33,386 bases of DNA from Actinomycetes bacterium (GCA_025463865.1 JAODBH010000119.1:1-33386); one strand, 5' to 3'. Positions 1 through 8,935 are shown, counted from the first letter of the stretch. Numbers and translations: made by a program. Notes: generated from the sequence alone by a model not told the origin.

Positions 1-630
1 GGCGTCGCCCGGCTCCGCGACGATCTGGCCGCGCTCCTGCCGCGGGCGAGCGTCGCCGACGTCGAGGCCGCGACCCTCGAGGTGCCCGACGTCGACGTGC
101 TCGTCGGCACCGAGGCGGTGCTGCACCGCGTGCCCCGGGGTCGCCGGGTCGGCCTCGTCGCCTACCTCGACTTCGACCAGGAGCTCCTGGCCGAGCGGTA
201 CCGCGCGCCGGAACAGGCGTTGTGGCTCCTCGTGCGGGCCGCGCGGCTGACGGGGCCGCGCAGCCGCGACGGGCGGATCCTGGTGCAGACCCGGCTCCCC
301 GACGACGCGGTCGTGCTCGCCGCCAACACCGCCGACCCGGATCTCGTCGCGGAGCGCGAAGGCCCGGCACGCGAAGACCTCGGGTTCCCGCCGTTCGGTG
401 CGCTGGCCGAGCTCTCGGGTGACGCGGATGCCGTCGCCGCCGCGTGCGACGTCCTGCGTCCGCAGCTCGGCGTCACGGTGATGGGACCCACACCGTCGGG
501 CGACCGCGGCGCTCGAGCCCTCGTCCGCGCCCCCGACCCCGCCCAGCTCGCCGACGGCCTGGCCGTTGCCGGCCCCCGAGGCCGCGCCGCCGGCCGCCTC
601 CGCGTCGCCGTCGATCCGCCCCGCGTCTAG
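1..630 (+). CDS. priA: Primosomal protein N' (PriA), C-terminal part, 5' truncated by window
   Basis: Open frame 1 from base 1 to TAG at 628-630; GVARLRDDLAALLP...DVDVLVGTEAVLHRVP...VAYLDFDQELLAERYRAPEQALWLLVRAAR...REDLGFPPFG resembles the PriA C-terminal helicase region; located just upstream of def/fmt as is common. Confidence 0.85.
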   Translation, partial: GVARLRDDLAALLPRASVADVEAATLEVPDVDVLVGTEAVLHRVPRGRRVGLVAYLDFDQELLAERYRAPEQALWLLVRAARLTGPRSRDGRILVQTRLPDDAVVLAANTADPDLVAEREGPAREDLGFPPFGALAELSGDADAVAAACDVLRPQLGVTVMGPTPSGDRGARALVRAPDPAQLADGLAVAGPRGRAAGRLRVAVDPPRV

Positions 631-687
631 AAGCCACGAAGCTTCGCTGACGCGTAGGGGCTCGGGGGCCACTGGTAAACTGCCCCC

Positions 688-1206
688 ATGTCCACGTTCC
701 CCATCCGGGTCTTCGGCGATCCTGTGCTGAAGCAACGGGCCCGCGAGATCACCGACATCGACGGCCCACTGGTCCGTCTGGTGTCGTCGATGATCGACAC
801 CATGTACGACGCCCCCGGCACCGGCTTGGCCGCGCCGCAGGTCGGCGTCCAGAAGCGGCTGTTCGTCTACGACGTGGGCGAGGGCCCGGTCGCGGTGATC
901 AACCCCGAGCTGGTCGAGCAGTCGGGCGAGTGGACCTACGACGAGGGATGCCTGTCGATCCCCGGGCTCTCATTCGACATCGTGCGTCCGAAGATCAACG
1001 TGGTGAAGGCCCTGAACCTGGAGGGGGAGGAGGTCGTCATCGAAGGCGACGAGCTCCTCGGCCGGGTGCTGCTCCACGAGCTCGACCACCTCGACGGCGT
1101 GCTCCTCTTCGACCGCCTGTCCAGCGGCGACCGCAAGCAGGCCATGCGGATGCTGCGTGAGCAGCAGCTCGCGGGCACCACCGCTCGTACTTCGCATAGT
1201 CTCTAG
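688..1206 (+). CDS. def: Peptide deformylase
   Basis: GTGLAAPQVG, EGCLSIPG and HELDHLDG motifs. Confidence 0.97.
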   Translation: MSTFPIRVFGDPVLKQRAREITDIDGPLVRLVSSMIDTMYDAPGTGLAAPQVGVQKRLFVYDVGEGPVAVINPELVEQSGEWTYDEGCLSIPGLSFDIVRPKINVVKALNLEGEEVVIEGDELLGRVLLHELDHLDGVLLFDRLSSGDRKQAMRMLREQQLAGTTARTSHSL

Positions 1207-1221
1207 TCGCGGGTCGAGCCC

Positions 1222-2172
1222 GTGCGCCTGGCGTATTTCGGCACGCCCGCCGACGCGGTTCCTCCCCTCGAAGCCCTGGTCCGCGCCGGACACGACGTGG
1301 TGCTGGTCGTCACGCAACCCGACCGCCGGCGGGGGCGGGGCAAGGGTGTCGACCCGAGCCCGGTCAAGACCGCGGCGACGGAGCTCGGCCTCACGGTGCT
1401 CACCCCGGAGCGTGCACGCGAAGTGGTCGACGCGGTCGCGGCCAGCGGGGCGGAGCTCGGCGTGGTCGTCGCCTTCGGCCAGATCCTGCCGTCCGCCCTG
1501 CTCGACGCACCACCGCTGGGGTTCGTGAACCTGCACTTCTCGCTGCTGCCGCGCTGGCGCGGCGCCGCACCGGTGGAACGGGCGATGCTCGCGGGCGACG
1601 CCGAGACCGGGGTCGCGGTGATGGCCGTCGAGCCCAGCCTCGACACCGGGCCGGTCTACGCGGAGGAACGCGTCGGCATCGATCCCGACGAATCGGCCGG
1701 CGCCTTGCGGGCGCGGCTCGTCCAGATCGGCGCCGACCTCCTCGTGCGCACGCTGCCCCGGATCGCCGACATCCAGCCCCGGGTGCAGGAAGGCGAGCCG
1801 ACGTACGCGGAGAAGCTCAGGGTCGACGAGTTCGAGCTTCGGCCCCGGTCGACGGTCGGCGAGCTGCTGCGTCTGGTCCGGGCCGGCAACCCCAAGCCCG
1901 GTGCGTGGTTCGAGCTCGACGGTGTGCGGGTCAAGGTCTGGCGTGCCCACGCGGCCGAGCCGGGCGACGAGGCCGGCGCCCACGCGGCCGACCCGGCCGA
2001 CGAGCCCGTCGGGACGATCACCCGCGACGGTTCGCTGGTCGCCGCCGATGGCCTTCTCGCGCTCGACGAGGTGCAGCCGGCGGGCAAGCGACCGATGGTC
2101 GGTGCCGACTGGCGCCGCGGCCTCGGCTCGGACCCCGCCCTCGTCACGCCGGCGGGCGAGGACGTCCCGTGA
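1222..2172 (+). CDS. fmt: Methionyl-tRNA formyltransferase
   Basis: FGTPADAVPPLEAL, NLHFSLLPRWRGAAPVERAM, C-terminal OB-like domain; GTG start; def-fmt order. Confidence 0.97.
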   Translation: MRLAYFGTPADAVPPLEALVRAGHDVVLVVTQPDRRRGRGKGVDPSPVKTAATELGLTVLTPERAREVVDAVAASGAELGVVVAFGQILPSALLDAPPLGFVNLHFSLLPRWRGAAPVERAMLAGDAETGVAVMAVEPSLDTGPVYAEERVGIDPDESAGALRARLVQIGADLLVRTLPRIADIQPRVQEGEPTYAEKLRVDEFELRPRSTVGELLRLVRAGNPKPGAWFELDGVRVKVWRAHAAEPGDEAGAHAADPADEPVGTITRDGSLVAADGLLALDEVQPAGKRPMVGADWRRGLGSDPALVTPAGEDVP

Positions 2173-3545
2173 CACCGGCCCCGACGCCCACCGCGCCCGA
2201 GACCCCGCGACCGCTCGTCAACAGTCGGGACATCGCGCTCGAGGTGCTCCTGCGGGTCGAGGGCGGCGCGTTCTCCAATGTGTTGCTGCCGTCGCTGCTC
2301 CGGTCATCCGACTTGGAGGATCGCGACCGGGCCTTCACCACCGACCTCGTCTACGGCACCTTGCGTTCTCAGCGCGCGCTCGACGACGTGCTGGAGCGCG
2401 TGCTCGACCGCCGCGTGGAACGGCTCGATCCCGCGGTCCGCGCCGGACTCCGCATGGGCGTCTACCAATTGGTCGAGGGCGTCGCGCCGCATGCCGCCGT
2501 GAGCGCGACGGTGGATGCGGTCGCGCGCGCCGGTTCCGGCCGGGCGCGCGGATTCGTCAACGGCGTCCTGCGCGCGGTCACCCGTTTGGAGCAGCCGGTC
2601 ACGTGGCCCGAGGGTGACGACGTCGAGTCGATGGGGGTCGCGACATCGCACCCCGACTGGATCGTCGACGCGCTGACCCGTGAGTTCGGTGTCGACGTCG
2701 CGCGATCGGTCCTCGCCGCCGACAACCGGCCGCCGGGCGTGACGCTGCGGCCCCGTCGGCCCGACGTCGATCCCGACGAGCTGACCGCGGAGCTCGAGGC
2801 CGGCGGCGCCAACGTCCAACGGGGCGAGCTGGTCCCCGACGCGCTGATCGTGCGCGGCCTCGGTGACCCCGGCCGCTGGGACGCGGTGCGCCACGGTCGG
2901 GCCACACCCCAGGACCAGGGATCACAGGCCGTGGTGGTGGCGCTCGACCCGCAGCCGGGGGAGCGTGTCCTCGAGATCGCGGCCGCGCCCGGTGGGAAGA
3001 CGGGGGCGATCGCCGAGCTCGTCGGCCACGGCGGACTCGTCGTCGGCACCGACATCGACGCCGGTCGCACCGCGATGATCGCCCGCGCCGCGCGGCGCCT
3101 GCACCTGCCGCAGGTGGTCGCGGTGGCCGCCGACGGCTCCCGGCTCCCGTTCCCCGAGGGCACGCGGTTCGACCGGGTGCTGCTCGACGCGCCGTGCAGC
3201 GGGCTGGGTGTGCTGCGTCGTCGGGCCGAGGCGCGCTGGCGGGTGCTTCCCGCCGACGTCGGTGAGCTCATCGGTCTGCAGCGCGAGCTGTTGCGCCACG
3301 CGGCCGCGCTCGTGCGTCCCGGCGGCACGCTCGTGTACTCCGTGTGCACGTGGACGCACGGCGAGACCGTCGGCATCGACGAATGGGCGGCGGCGCAGCT
3401 CCCCCGCCTGGTCGCCGACCCGTCGCGACAGCCCGGCGCACCGTGGCGCACGCACGGTCGCGGTGCCCTGTTGCTGCCCGGCGTCGCCGAGACCGACGGC
3501 ATGTACGTTCTCGTCCTGACCCGGGCCGACGACGCAGGAGCCTGA
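2169..3545 (+). CDS. rsmB: 16S rRNA (cytosine-967-C5)-methyltransferase, NusB-like N-terminal domain
   Basis: NusB-like N-terminus plus AAPGGKTGAIAEL, LLDAPCSGLGVLRRR, VYSVCTW motifs; GTGA overlap with fmt stop. Confidence 0.93.
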   Translation: MTPAPTPTAPETPRPLVNSRDIALEVLLRVEGGAFSNVLLPSLLRSSDLEDRDRAFTTDLVYGTLRSQRALDDVLERVLDRRVERLDPAVRAGLRMGVYQLVEGVAPHAAVSATVDAVARAGSGRARGFVNGVLRAVTRLEQPVTWPEGDDVESMGVATSHPDWIVDALTREFGVDVARSVLAADNRPPGVTLRPRRPDVDPDELTAELEAGGANVQRGELVPDALIVRGLGDPGRWDAVRHGRATPQDQGSQAVVVALDPQPGERVLEIAAAPGGKTGAIAELVGHGGLVVGTDIDAGRTAMIARAARRLHLPQVVAVAADGSRLPFPEGTRFDRVLLDAPCSGLGVLRRRAEARWRVLPADVGELIGLQRELLRHAAALVRPGGTLVYSVCTWTHGETVGIDEWAAAQLPRLVADPSRQPGAPWRTHGRGALLLPGVAETDGMYVLVLTRADDAGA

Positions 3546-3546
3546 C

Positions 3547-3981
3547 ATGGCCACGCTGTTCACCCGCATCATCCAGGGTGAGATCCCCGGTCACTTCGTC
3601 TGGCGCGACGACCGCGCCGTCGCCTTCCTCACCATCGGCCCGTTCGTCCCCGGTCACACGCTGGTGGTGCCGATCGAGGAGGTCGACAGCTGGCTCGACC
3701 TCGATCCCGATCTGGCCGGGCACCTCATGACGGTGAGCCAGGTCGTCGGTCGTGCTCTCCTCGACGAGTACGGGTCCGAGCGGGTGTCGCTGATGATCGC
3801 GGGCCTCGAGGTGCCGCACACGCACCTGCACGTCATGCCGCTGAACGACATGCGCGACCTCGACTTCCGCAACGCGTCGAAGCAACCGCCTGCCGATCTG
3901 GGCGATCACGCCCGGCGCATCCGGGCCCGGCTCCGCGCGATGGGCCGGGCCGAGGTCACCCCCGAACCTGACGCAGCGTGA
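3547..3981 (+). CDS. HIT family (histidine triad) protein
   Basis: HTHLHVMP histidine triad; FTRIIQGEIPGHFVWRDD N-terminus. Confidence 0.93.
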   Translation: MATLFTRIIQGEIPGHFVWRDDRAVAFLTIGPFVPGHTLVVPIEEVDSWLDLDPDLAGHLMTVSQVVGRALLDEYGSERVSLMIAGLEVPHTHLHVMPLNDMRDLDFRNASKQPPADLGDHARRIRARLRAMGRAEVTPEPDAA

Positions 3982-4035
3982 CCGCGAGCTCGAGCGCCGG
4001 CGGACGCTCGTCGAATCTCCCGGGCTACCGGTAAC

Positions 4036-4689
4036 GTGAGCCGGGTGAAAATCGCCCCGTCGATCCTGTCCGCCGATTTCGCCGCGCTGGCGGACGACAT
4101 CGCACGCGTCGCGGGTGAGGCCGACCTCCTGCACGTCGACGTGATGGACGGGCACTTCGTCCCCAACCTCACCATCGGCGCGCCGGTCGTCGCCTGCCTC
4201 CGCAAGCACACCGACCTCTATCTCGACTGCCATCTGATGGTGACCAACCCCGGCGATCTGCTCGAGGCGTTCGCGGAGGCCGGTGCCGACGGCTGCACGG
4301 TCCACGTCGAGCTCGGTGATCCGCGACCCTTGTTCCAGCGCATGCGCGAGCTCGACCTGCGGGTCGGCCTCACGCTCAACCCGGAGACGCCGCTCCCCGA
4401 GGTCGTGCCGTATCTCGCCGAGATCGACACGTTGCTCTTCATGAGCGTGCATCCCGGCTTCGGCGGCCAGTCGTTCATCGCCGACGTGCTGATGAAGGTG
4501 GCCGAGGCCCGCCGGATCATCGATCGCGAGAACCTGGCGGTCGAGATCGAGATCGACGGCGGCATCAACGAGGAGACCGCGCCGCTCGCAGCCGAGGCGG
4601 GCGCGGAGATCCTCGTCGCCGGCAGCGCGATCTTCCACGCCAAGGACCCGGCCGCCGCGGCTCGCGCCATCCGCCACGCCGCCGAGTAG
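4036..4689 (+). CDS. rpe: Ribulose-phosphate 3-epimerase (start may be GTG 4045)
   Basis: KIAPSILSADFAALA, LHVDVMDGHFVPNLTIG, MSVHPGFGGQSF, EIDGGINEETA motifs. Confidence 0.97.
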   Translation: MSRVKIAPSILSADFAALADDIARVAGEADLLHVDVMDGHFVPNLTIGAPVVACLRKHTDLYLDCHLMVTNPGDLLEAFAEAGADGCTVHVELGDPRPLFQRMRELDLRVGLTLNPETPLPEVVPYLAEIDTLLFMSVHPGFGGQSFIADVLMKVAEARRIIDRENLAVEIEIDGGINEETAPLAAEAGAEILVAGSAIFHAKDPAAAARAIRHAAE

Positions 4690-4702
4690 CGGGGGAGCCT
4701 GA

Positions 4703-5215
4703 GTGACCGCGGCTCCCGACCCGTCGGCCAACCCGACGTACCGGGCCAAGGTGCTGACGGTGTCCGACGGCGTGGTCGCCGGTACCCGTGAGGACCGTTC
4801 CGGAGCCGCCCTGGTCCGGGCGCTGACCGAGGCGGGCTTCGAGGTCGTCGACCACCAGGTCAGCGCCGACGGCATCGCCGACGTCGGTACCGCGTTGCGC
4901 GGGCTCACGTCGGGCTTCACCGGCGTGGTGCTCACGAGTGGGGGCACGGGCTTCGGAGTCCGCGACCTCACCCCCGAGGGCACCCGCGCCGTCATCGATC
5001 GCGAGGCGCCCGGCCTGGCCGAGGCGATCCGCCGCGCCTCCGACGCCGACGGCCGCGGCTTCGGCATGTTGGGGCGGGGCGTGTGCGGCGTCGCCGGCAC
5101 CGCGCTCGTCTGCAACCTCCCCGGCTCGAGCAACGGCGCGCTCGAAGGCTTCGCGGTCCTCCTCCCCGTCCTCCCGCACGTCCTCGGATTGCTCGCCGGC
5201 GAACGCCTCCACTGA
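4703..5215 (+). CDS. Molybdenum cofactor biosynthesis protein (MoaB/Mog, MoCF domain)
   Basis: VLTVSDGVVAGTREDRSG, LTSGGTGFGVRDLTPEGTRAVIDREAPGLAEAIR, NLPGSSNGALEGFAVLLPVLPH. Confidence 0.93.
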   Translation: MTAAPDPSANPTYRAKVLTVSDGVVAGTREDRSGAALVRALTEAGFEVVDHQVSADGIADVGTALRGLTSGFTGVVLTSGGTGFGVRDLTPEGTRAVIDREAPGLAEAIRRASDADGRGFGMLGRGVCGVAGTALVCNLPGSSNGALEGFAVLLPVLPHVLGLLAGERLH

Positions 5216-5312
5216 CGCAGGCCTGGGTGTGTCAACAGACGGCCGGTTCGGTGGTCCCGGGACGCAGAGGAAGAGGGGCGTCGGCGCCGAAGTAGCGTTG
5301 TCGGTCACCCGC

Positions 5313-6437
5313 GTGATCCGGCCGAGGAGCAGCGTGCACGACGAAGCGGCGATGCAGCGGGCGGTGGCGCTGGGCGAAGGCGCCCGCCGCCGGAGCGCCC
5401 CCAACCCATGGGTGGGTTCGGTGATCGTGGATGCCGACGGCACCGTCGTCGGTGAGGGCGCGACCCACGAACCGGGCGGCCCGCACGCCGAGATCGAAGC
5501 GCTGGCGCAAGCGGGGGAGCGGAGCCGCGGCTCGACGCTGTTCACCACGCTGGAGCCCTGTTCGCACACCGGCCGCACCCCGCCTTGCGTCGGGCCCATC
5601 GTGGCCGCGGGCATCCGCCGGGTCGTCGCTGCGCTGGAAGATCCCGATGCGCGGGTCACGGGCAATGGCATCGCGCACTTGCGAGCCGCCGGTGTCGAGG
5701 TCGTGACCGGCATCGGCGCGGAGTCCGCGGCCCGTTCGCTGGCGCCGTACCTCGTGCAGCGCCGACTCGGCCGCAGCTTCACGCTCCTGAAGACGGCCTC
5801 CAGCATCGACGGGCGAGTCGCCGCGGCCGATGGCTCGTCGCAATGGATCACCGGAGCGGCCGCCCGCGCCGATGCCCATGGGCTGCGCGCCGACTCCCAG
5901 GCGGTGGTGATCGGTTCCGGCACCGCGCTCGCCGACCGCCCGAGCCTCACGGCCCGCGACGTCGAGCCGCCGGCCGTCCGCCAACCGCTGCGGGTGCTCC
6001 TCGACGGGCGTGGCCGTGTGCCCGCCACCGGCTCGCTGTTCGACCCCGACCTCGCGCTCACGCTCGTCGTCACCACCGAGCGCGCGCCGGCTGCTGCCAT
6101 CGACGCGTGGAGCGCGGCGGGAGCGAAGGTCGAGGTGCTACCGACCGGTCTCGGCGGCGTCGGCATCGATCTGCGGCTCGCGCTCGAGCTGCTCGCCGGG
6201 CTCGGAGTGCTCCAGGCCCTGGTCGAAGGCGGCCCCGCGCTGCACGCGGCGCTGATCGAGGTCGACCTGGCCGACCGCCTCGTGGCCTACGTCGCGCCCA
6301 CCTGGCTCGGCACCAGCGGTGCGCCGATGTTCCCGACCGGCGGTCCTTCGACCCTCGGCGACGCGGCGCGCTGGAGGCTGCTCGACGTGCGCGCGGTCGG
6401 AGCCGACGCCCGGCTCGAGCTGGAGCCGGTTCGGTGA
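5313..6437 (+). CDS. ribD: Bifunctional diaminohydroxyphosphoribosylaminopyrimidine deaminase / 5-amino-6-(5-phosphoribosylamino)uracil reductase (start may be GTG 5334)
   Basis: GPHAEIEAL and PCSHTGRTPPC deaminase zinc motifs; reductase domain LKTASSIDGRVAA...WITG. Confidence 0.93.
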   Translation: MIRPRSSVHDEAAMQRAVALGEGARRRSAPNPWVGSVIVDADGTVVGEGATHEPGGPHAEIEALAQAGERSRGSTLFTTLEPCSHTGRTPPCVGPIVAAGIRRVVAALEDPDARVTGNGIAHLRAAGVEVVTGIGAESAARSLAPYLVQRRLGRSFTLLKTASSIDGRVAAADGSSQWITGAAARADAHGLRADSQAVVIGSGTALADRPSLTARDVEPPAVRQPLRVLLDGRGRVPATGSLFDPDLALTLVVTTERAPAAAIDAWSAAGAKVEVLPTGLGGVGIDLRLALELLAGLGVLQALVEGGPALHAALIEVDLADRLVAYVAPTWLGTSGAPMFPTGGPSTLGDAARWRLLDVRAVGADARLELEPVR

Positions 6438-7741
6438 GCACCGCACCGGGACCTGATCCCGCGAGCTTCGGCGCGATCGAGGCCGCGATCGCGGCCGTGC
6501 GCGCGGGCGAGATCGTGATCGTCGTCGACGACGAGGACCGTCAGAACCAAGGCGATCTCGTCATGGCCGCGCAACACATGAACGCGGAGAAGATGGGCTT
6601 CTTCGTCCGGCACACGAGCGGCGTGGTGTGCATGCCGATGCCCGCCGACCGGCTCGACGCGCTGCAACTCCCGCCGATGGTCGCCGACAACACCGAGAGC
6701 CAGCGCACCGCGTTCACGGTGTCGGTCGACGCGCACCGCGGCATCACGAACGGCATCTCCGCGGCCGACCGGGCCACGACCGTGCGCGCGCTCCTCGATC
6801 CGACCACCGATCCCACCGACCTCGACCGCCCGGGTCACATCTTCCCGTTGCGCTATCGCGCCGGGGGCGTGTTGAAGCGGGCCGGTCACACCGAAGCCGC
6901 GGTGGATCTGGCCCGACTGGCCGGGCTCGATCCCGCGGGCGTGACCGCCGCCCTCGTCAACGACGACGGCACCGTCGTGCAGCGGCACGGCCTCGAGTTC
7001 TTCGCGCTCGAGCACGAGCTGCAGCTCATCTCGATCGCCGACCTGATCCGGTATCGCAGCCACCACGACCAGCTCGTCCGCTGGGTCAGCGAGGCCCGCA
7101 TCCCGACGCAGTACGGCGACTTCACCGCGCACGTCTTCGAGAGTCGCCTCGACGGCGTGGAGCACATCGCGTTCGTGCGGGGCGACGTCGCGGGCATGGA
7201 CAACGTGCTCGTCCGGGTCCACTCGGAGTGCCTGACCGGCGACGTGTTCGGGTCGCTCCGCTGCGACTGCGGACCACAGCTCGACCGGGCGCTGGAGCTG
7301 GTCGCGGCTTCCGGTCAGGGCGTCGTCGTCTACCTCCGTGGCCACGAGGGCCGGGGCATCGGTCTGGGCCACAAGCTGCGCGCCTACGCGTTGCAGGAGA
7401 GCGGGCGTGACACGGTCGAGGCCAACGAGGACCTCGGCCTCCCCGTCGACTCGCGGGAGTACGGGATCGGGGCCCAGATGCTCGTCGACCTCGGCCTCAC
7501 CACCGTGCGGCTGCTCACGAACAATCCGGCCAAGTACGGCGGGATCGACGGATACGGTCTCCACATCGTCGAGCGGGTGCCGCTCGCCATCACCCCCAAC
7601 CCCGAGAACATCGCCTACCTCCGGACCAAGCGTGACAAGCTCGGCCACCTGATCGACCTGGGTGAGACCGACCTGGGTCACACCGATCCGGATGGCGCCG
7701 ACCTCGGTGACACCGACCTCGGCGACACCGACCTCGGGTGA
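6434..7741 (+). CDS. ribBA: RibBA-type protein: degenerate DHBP synthase domain fused to intact-looking GTP cyclohydrolase II
   Basis: GTGA overlap with ribD; N-terminal VVDDEDRQNQGDLVMAAQ...HTEAAVDLARLAG; C-terminal HSECLTGDVFGSLRCDCGPQL, RGHEGRGIGL, LLTNNPAK. Confidence 0.93.
   Translation: MSTAPGPDPASFGAIEAAIAAVRAGEIVIVVDDEDRQNQGDLVMAAQHMNAEKMGFFVRHTSGVVCMPMPADRLDALQLPPMVADNTESQRTAFTVSVDAHRGITNGISAADRATTVRALLDPTTDPTDLDRPGHIFPLRYRAGGVLKRAGHTEAAVDLARLAGLDPAGVTAALVNDDGTVVQRHGLEFFALEHELQLISIADLIRYRSHHDQLVRWVSEARIPTQYGDFTAHVFESRLDGVEHIAFVRGDVAGMDNVLVRVHSECLTGDVFGSLRCDCGPQLDRALELVAASGQGVVVYLRGHEGRGIGLGHKLRAYALQESGRDTVEANEDLGLPVDSREYGIGAQMLVDLGLTTVRLLTNNPAKYGGIDGYGLHIVERVPLAITPNPENIAYLRTKRDKLGHLIDLGETDLGHTDPDGADLGDTDLGDTDLG
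7660..7741 (+). repeat. 15-nt period repeats encoding a (D-L-G-x-T)n C-terminal tail of RibBA
   Basis: DLGETDLGHTDPDGADLGDTDLGDTDLG; DNA ...gacctcggtgacaccgacctcggcgacaccgacctcgggtga. Confidence 0.8.
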
Positions 7742-7783
7742 TCCAGGCCGTTTCGGCACCGGCTCACCGATCAAGGAACTGAG

Positions 7784-8659
7784 ATGCTGCGACTGGTGCT
7801 CCCCAAAGGCTCGTTGGAGAAGGCGACGCTGCAACTCTTCGAGGACGCGGACCTCACCGTCCACCGCGCCTCCGACGTCGACTACCGCGCCACGATCGAC
7901 GACCCACGCGTCGCCGACGTCCGCATCCTCCGACCGCAGGAGATCCCGAGCTACGTCGCCGACGGCCTGTTCGACATCGGGGTCACGGGGCGCGACTGGA
8001 TCGAGGAGACCGCGGCCGACGTCGTGTCGCTCACCGAGCTCCACTACTCCAAGGCGACCGCCCGCCCGATCCGCATGGTGCTCGCGGTCGCGGCCGATTC
8101 GCCGGTGCAGTCCGTCGCCGATCTCCCCGACGGTGTGCGGGTCAACACCGAGTTTCCCAACATCGCCGAGCGCTACCTCGCCAAGAACGGGGTGCGGGCC
8201 GACATCACCCTTTCGTACGGCGCGACCGAGGCCAAGGTGCCGGAGATCGCCGACGCGGTGGTCGAGATCACGGAGACCGGCCGGGCCCTCCGCGCGGCCG
8301 GGCTGCGGATCGTCGACGAGGTGCTGGTCTCCTACACCGAGCTCATCGCCAACCCCGTGAGCGCGGCCGACCCGGAGAAGCGCAAGGCGATGGATCAGCT
8401 CATGACGCTGCTCGCCGGCGTCCTCGACGCGCGCGGCCGCGTGCTCGTCAAGCTCAACGTCGCCAGCGCGCAGCTCGCCGCGGTCGTCGCGCTCCTGCCC
8501 GCGCTCAAGGCGCCGACGGTCTCCGCGCTCTCGGGCGACGATTCGTTCGCGGTCGAGACCGTGGTGCCCAAGCGCGAGATCAACATCCTGATCCCGGCGC
8601 TCAAGGACGCCGGCGCGACCGGGATCATCGAGCTGCCGATCTCCAAGATCGTCCACTGA
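7784..8659 (+). CDS. hisG: ATP phosphoribosyltransferase
   Basis: LRLVLPKGSLEKATLQLFEDADL, FDIGVTGRDWI, VNTEFPNIAERYL; AAGGAACT SD upstream of ATG. Confidence 0.93.
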   Translation: MLRLVLPKGSLEKATLQLFEDADLTVHRASDVDYRATIDDPRVADVRILRPQEIPSYVADGLFDIGVTGRDWIEETAADVVSLTELHYSKATARPIRMVLAVAADSPVQSVADLPDGVRVNTEFPNIAERYLAKNGVRADITLSYGATEAKVPEIADAVVEITETGRALRAAGLRIVDEVLVSYTELIANPVSAADPEKRKAMDQLMTLLAGVLDARGRVLVKLNVASAQLAAVVALLPALKAPTVSALSGDDSFAVETVVPKREINILIPALKDAGATGIIELPISKIVH

Positions 8660-8661
8660 TC

Positions 8662-8880
8662 GTGCGGGGCATCGTCGTCGAGTTCGACGAGTTCGTCGGC
8701 CTCGGCGTCATCCGAACCGAACTGATCGACGCCGACGCGTGCCTCGATCTGCCGTTCCACTGCACCCGCATCGCCGACGGCACCCGCACGATCCCGGTGG
8801 GCGCGAGCGTCGACTTCGTCGTCGAGCCCCACCCCCGCGGCCGCCTCGAAGCCGCGGCCATCCGCGTCGCGGCCACCTAG
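8662..8880 (+). CDS. Small cold-shock-domain-like protein
   Basis: 72 aa; VVEFDEFVGLGVIR...LPFHCTRIADGTRTIPVGASVDFVV follows a CSD-like pattern; starts 2 nt after the hisG stop. Confidence 0.6.
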   Translation: MRGIVVEFDEFVGLGVIRTELIDADACLDLPFHCTRIADGTRTIPVGASVDFVVEPHPRGRLEAAAIRVAAT

Positions 8881-8912
8881 CTCCAGATCCAAGGCCGTCA
8901 GAGCACCGGTAC

Positions 8913-8935
8913 GGTCTCCTGCGGCGCCGGAGAAC
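8913..8935. terminator. Weak bidirectional hairpin in convergent gap
   Basis: GGTCTCC...GGAGAAC with one mismatch between convergent genes; no U-tract. Confidence 0.3.

Noticed and set aside
970-2175. Long minus-strand ORFs antisense to def/fmt, and many others across the window (e.g. 6287-8656, 24515-27061, 3268-5235)
   Set aside because: High-GC shadow ORFs antisense to well-supported genes; low-complexity Arg/Ala/Pro/Gly or His/Asp/Val-rich composition with no recognisable motifs.
5216-5312. Possible FMN riboswitch (RFN element) upstream of ribD
   Set aside because: No RFN core sequences recognised; only a short GACGC/GCGTC stem and a TAGCGT -10-like box.
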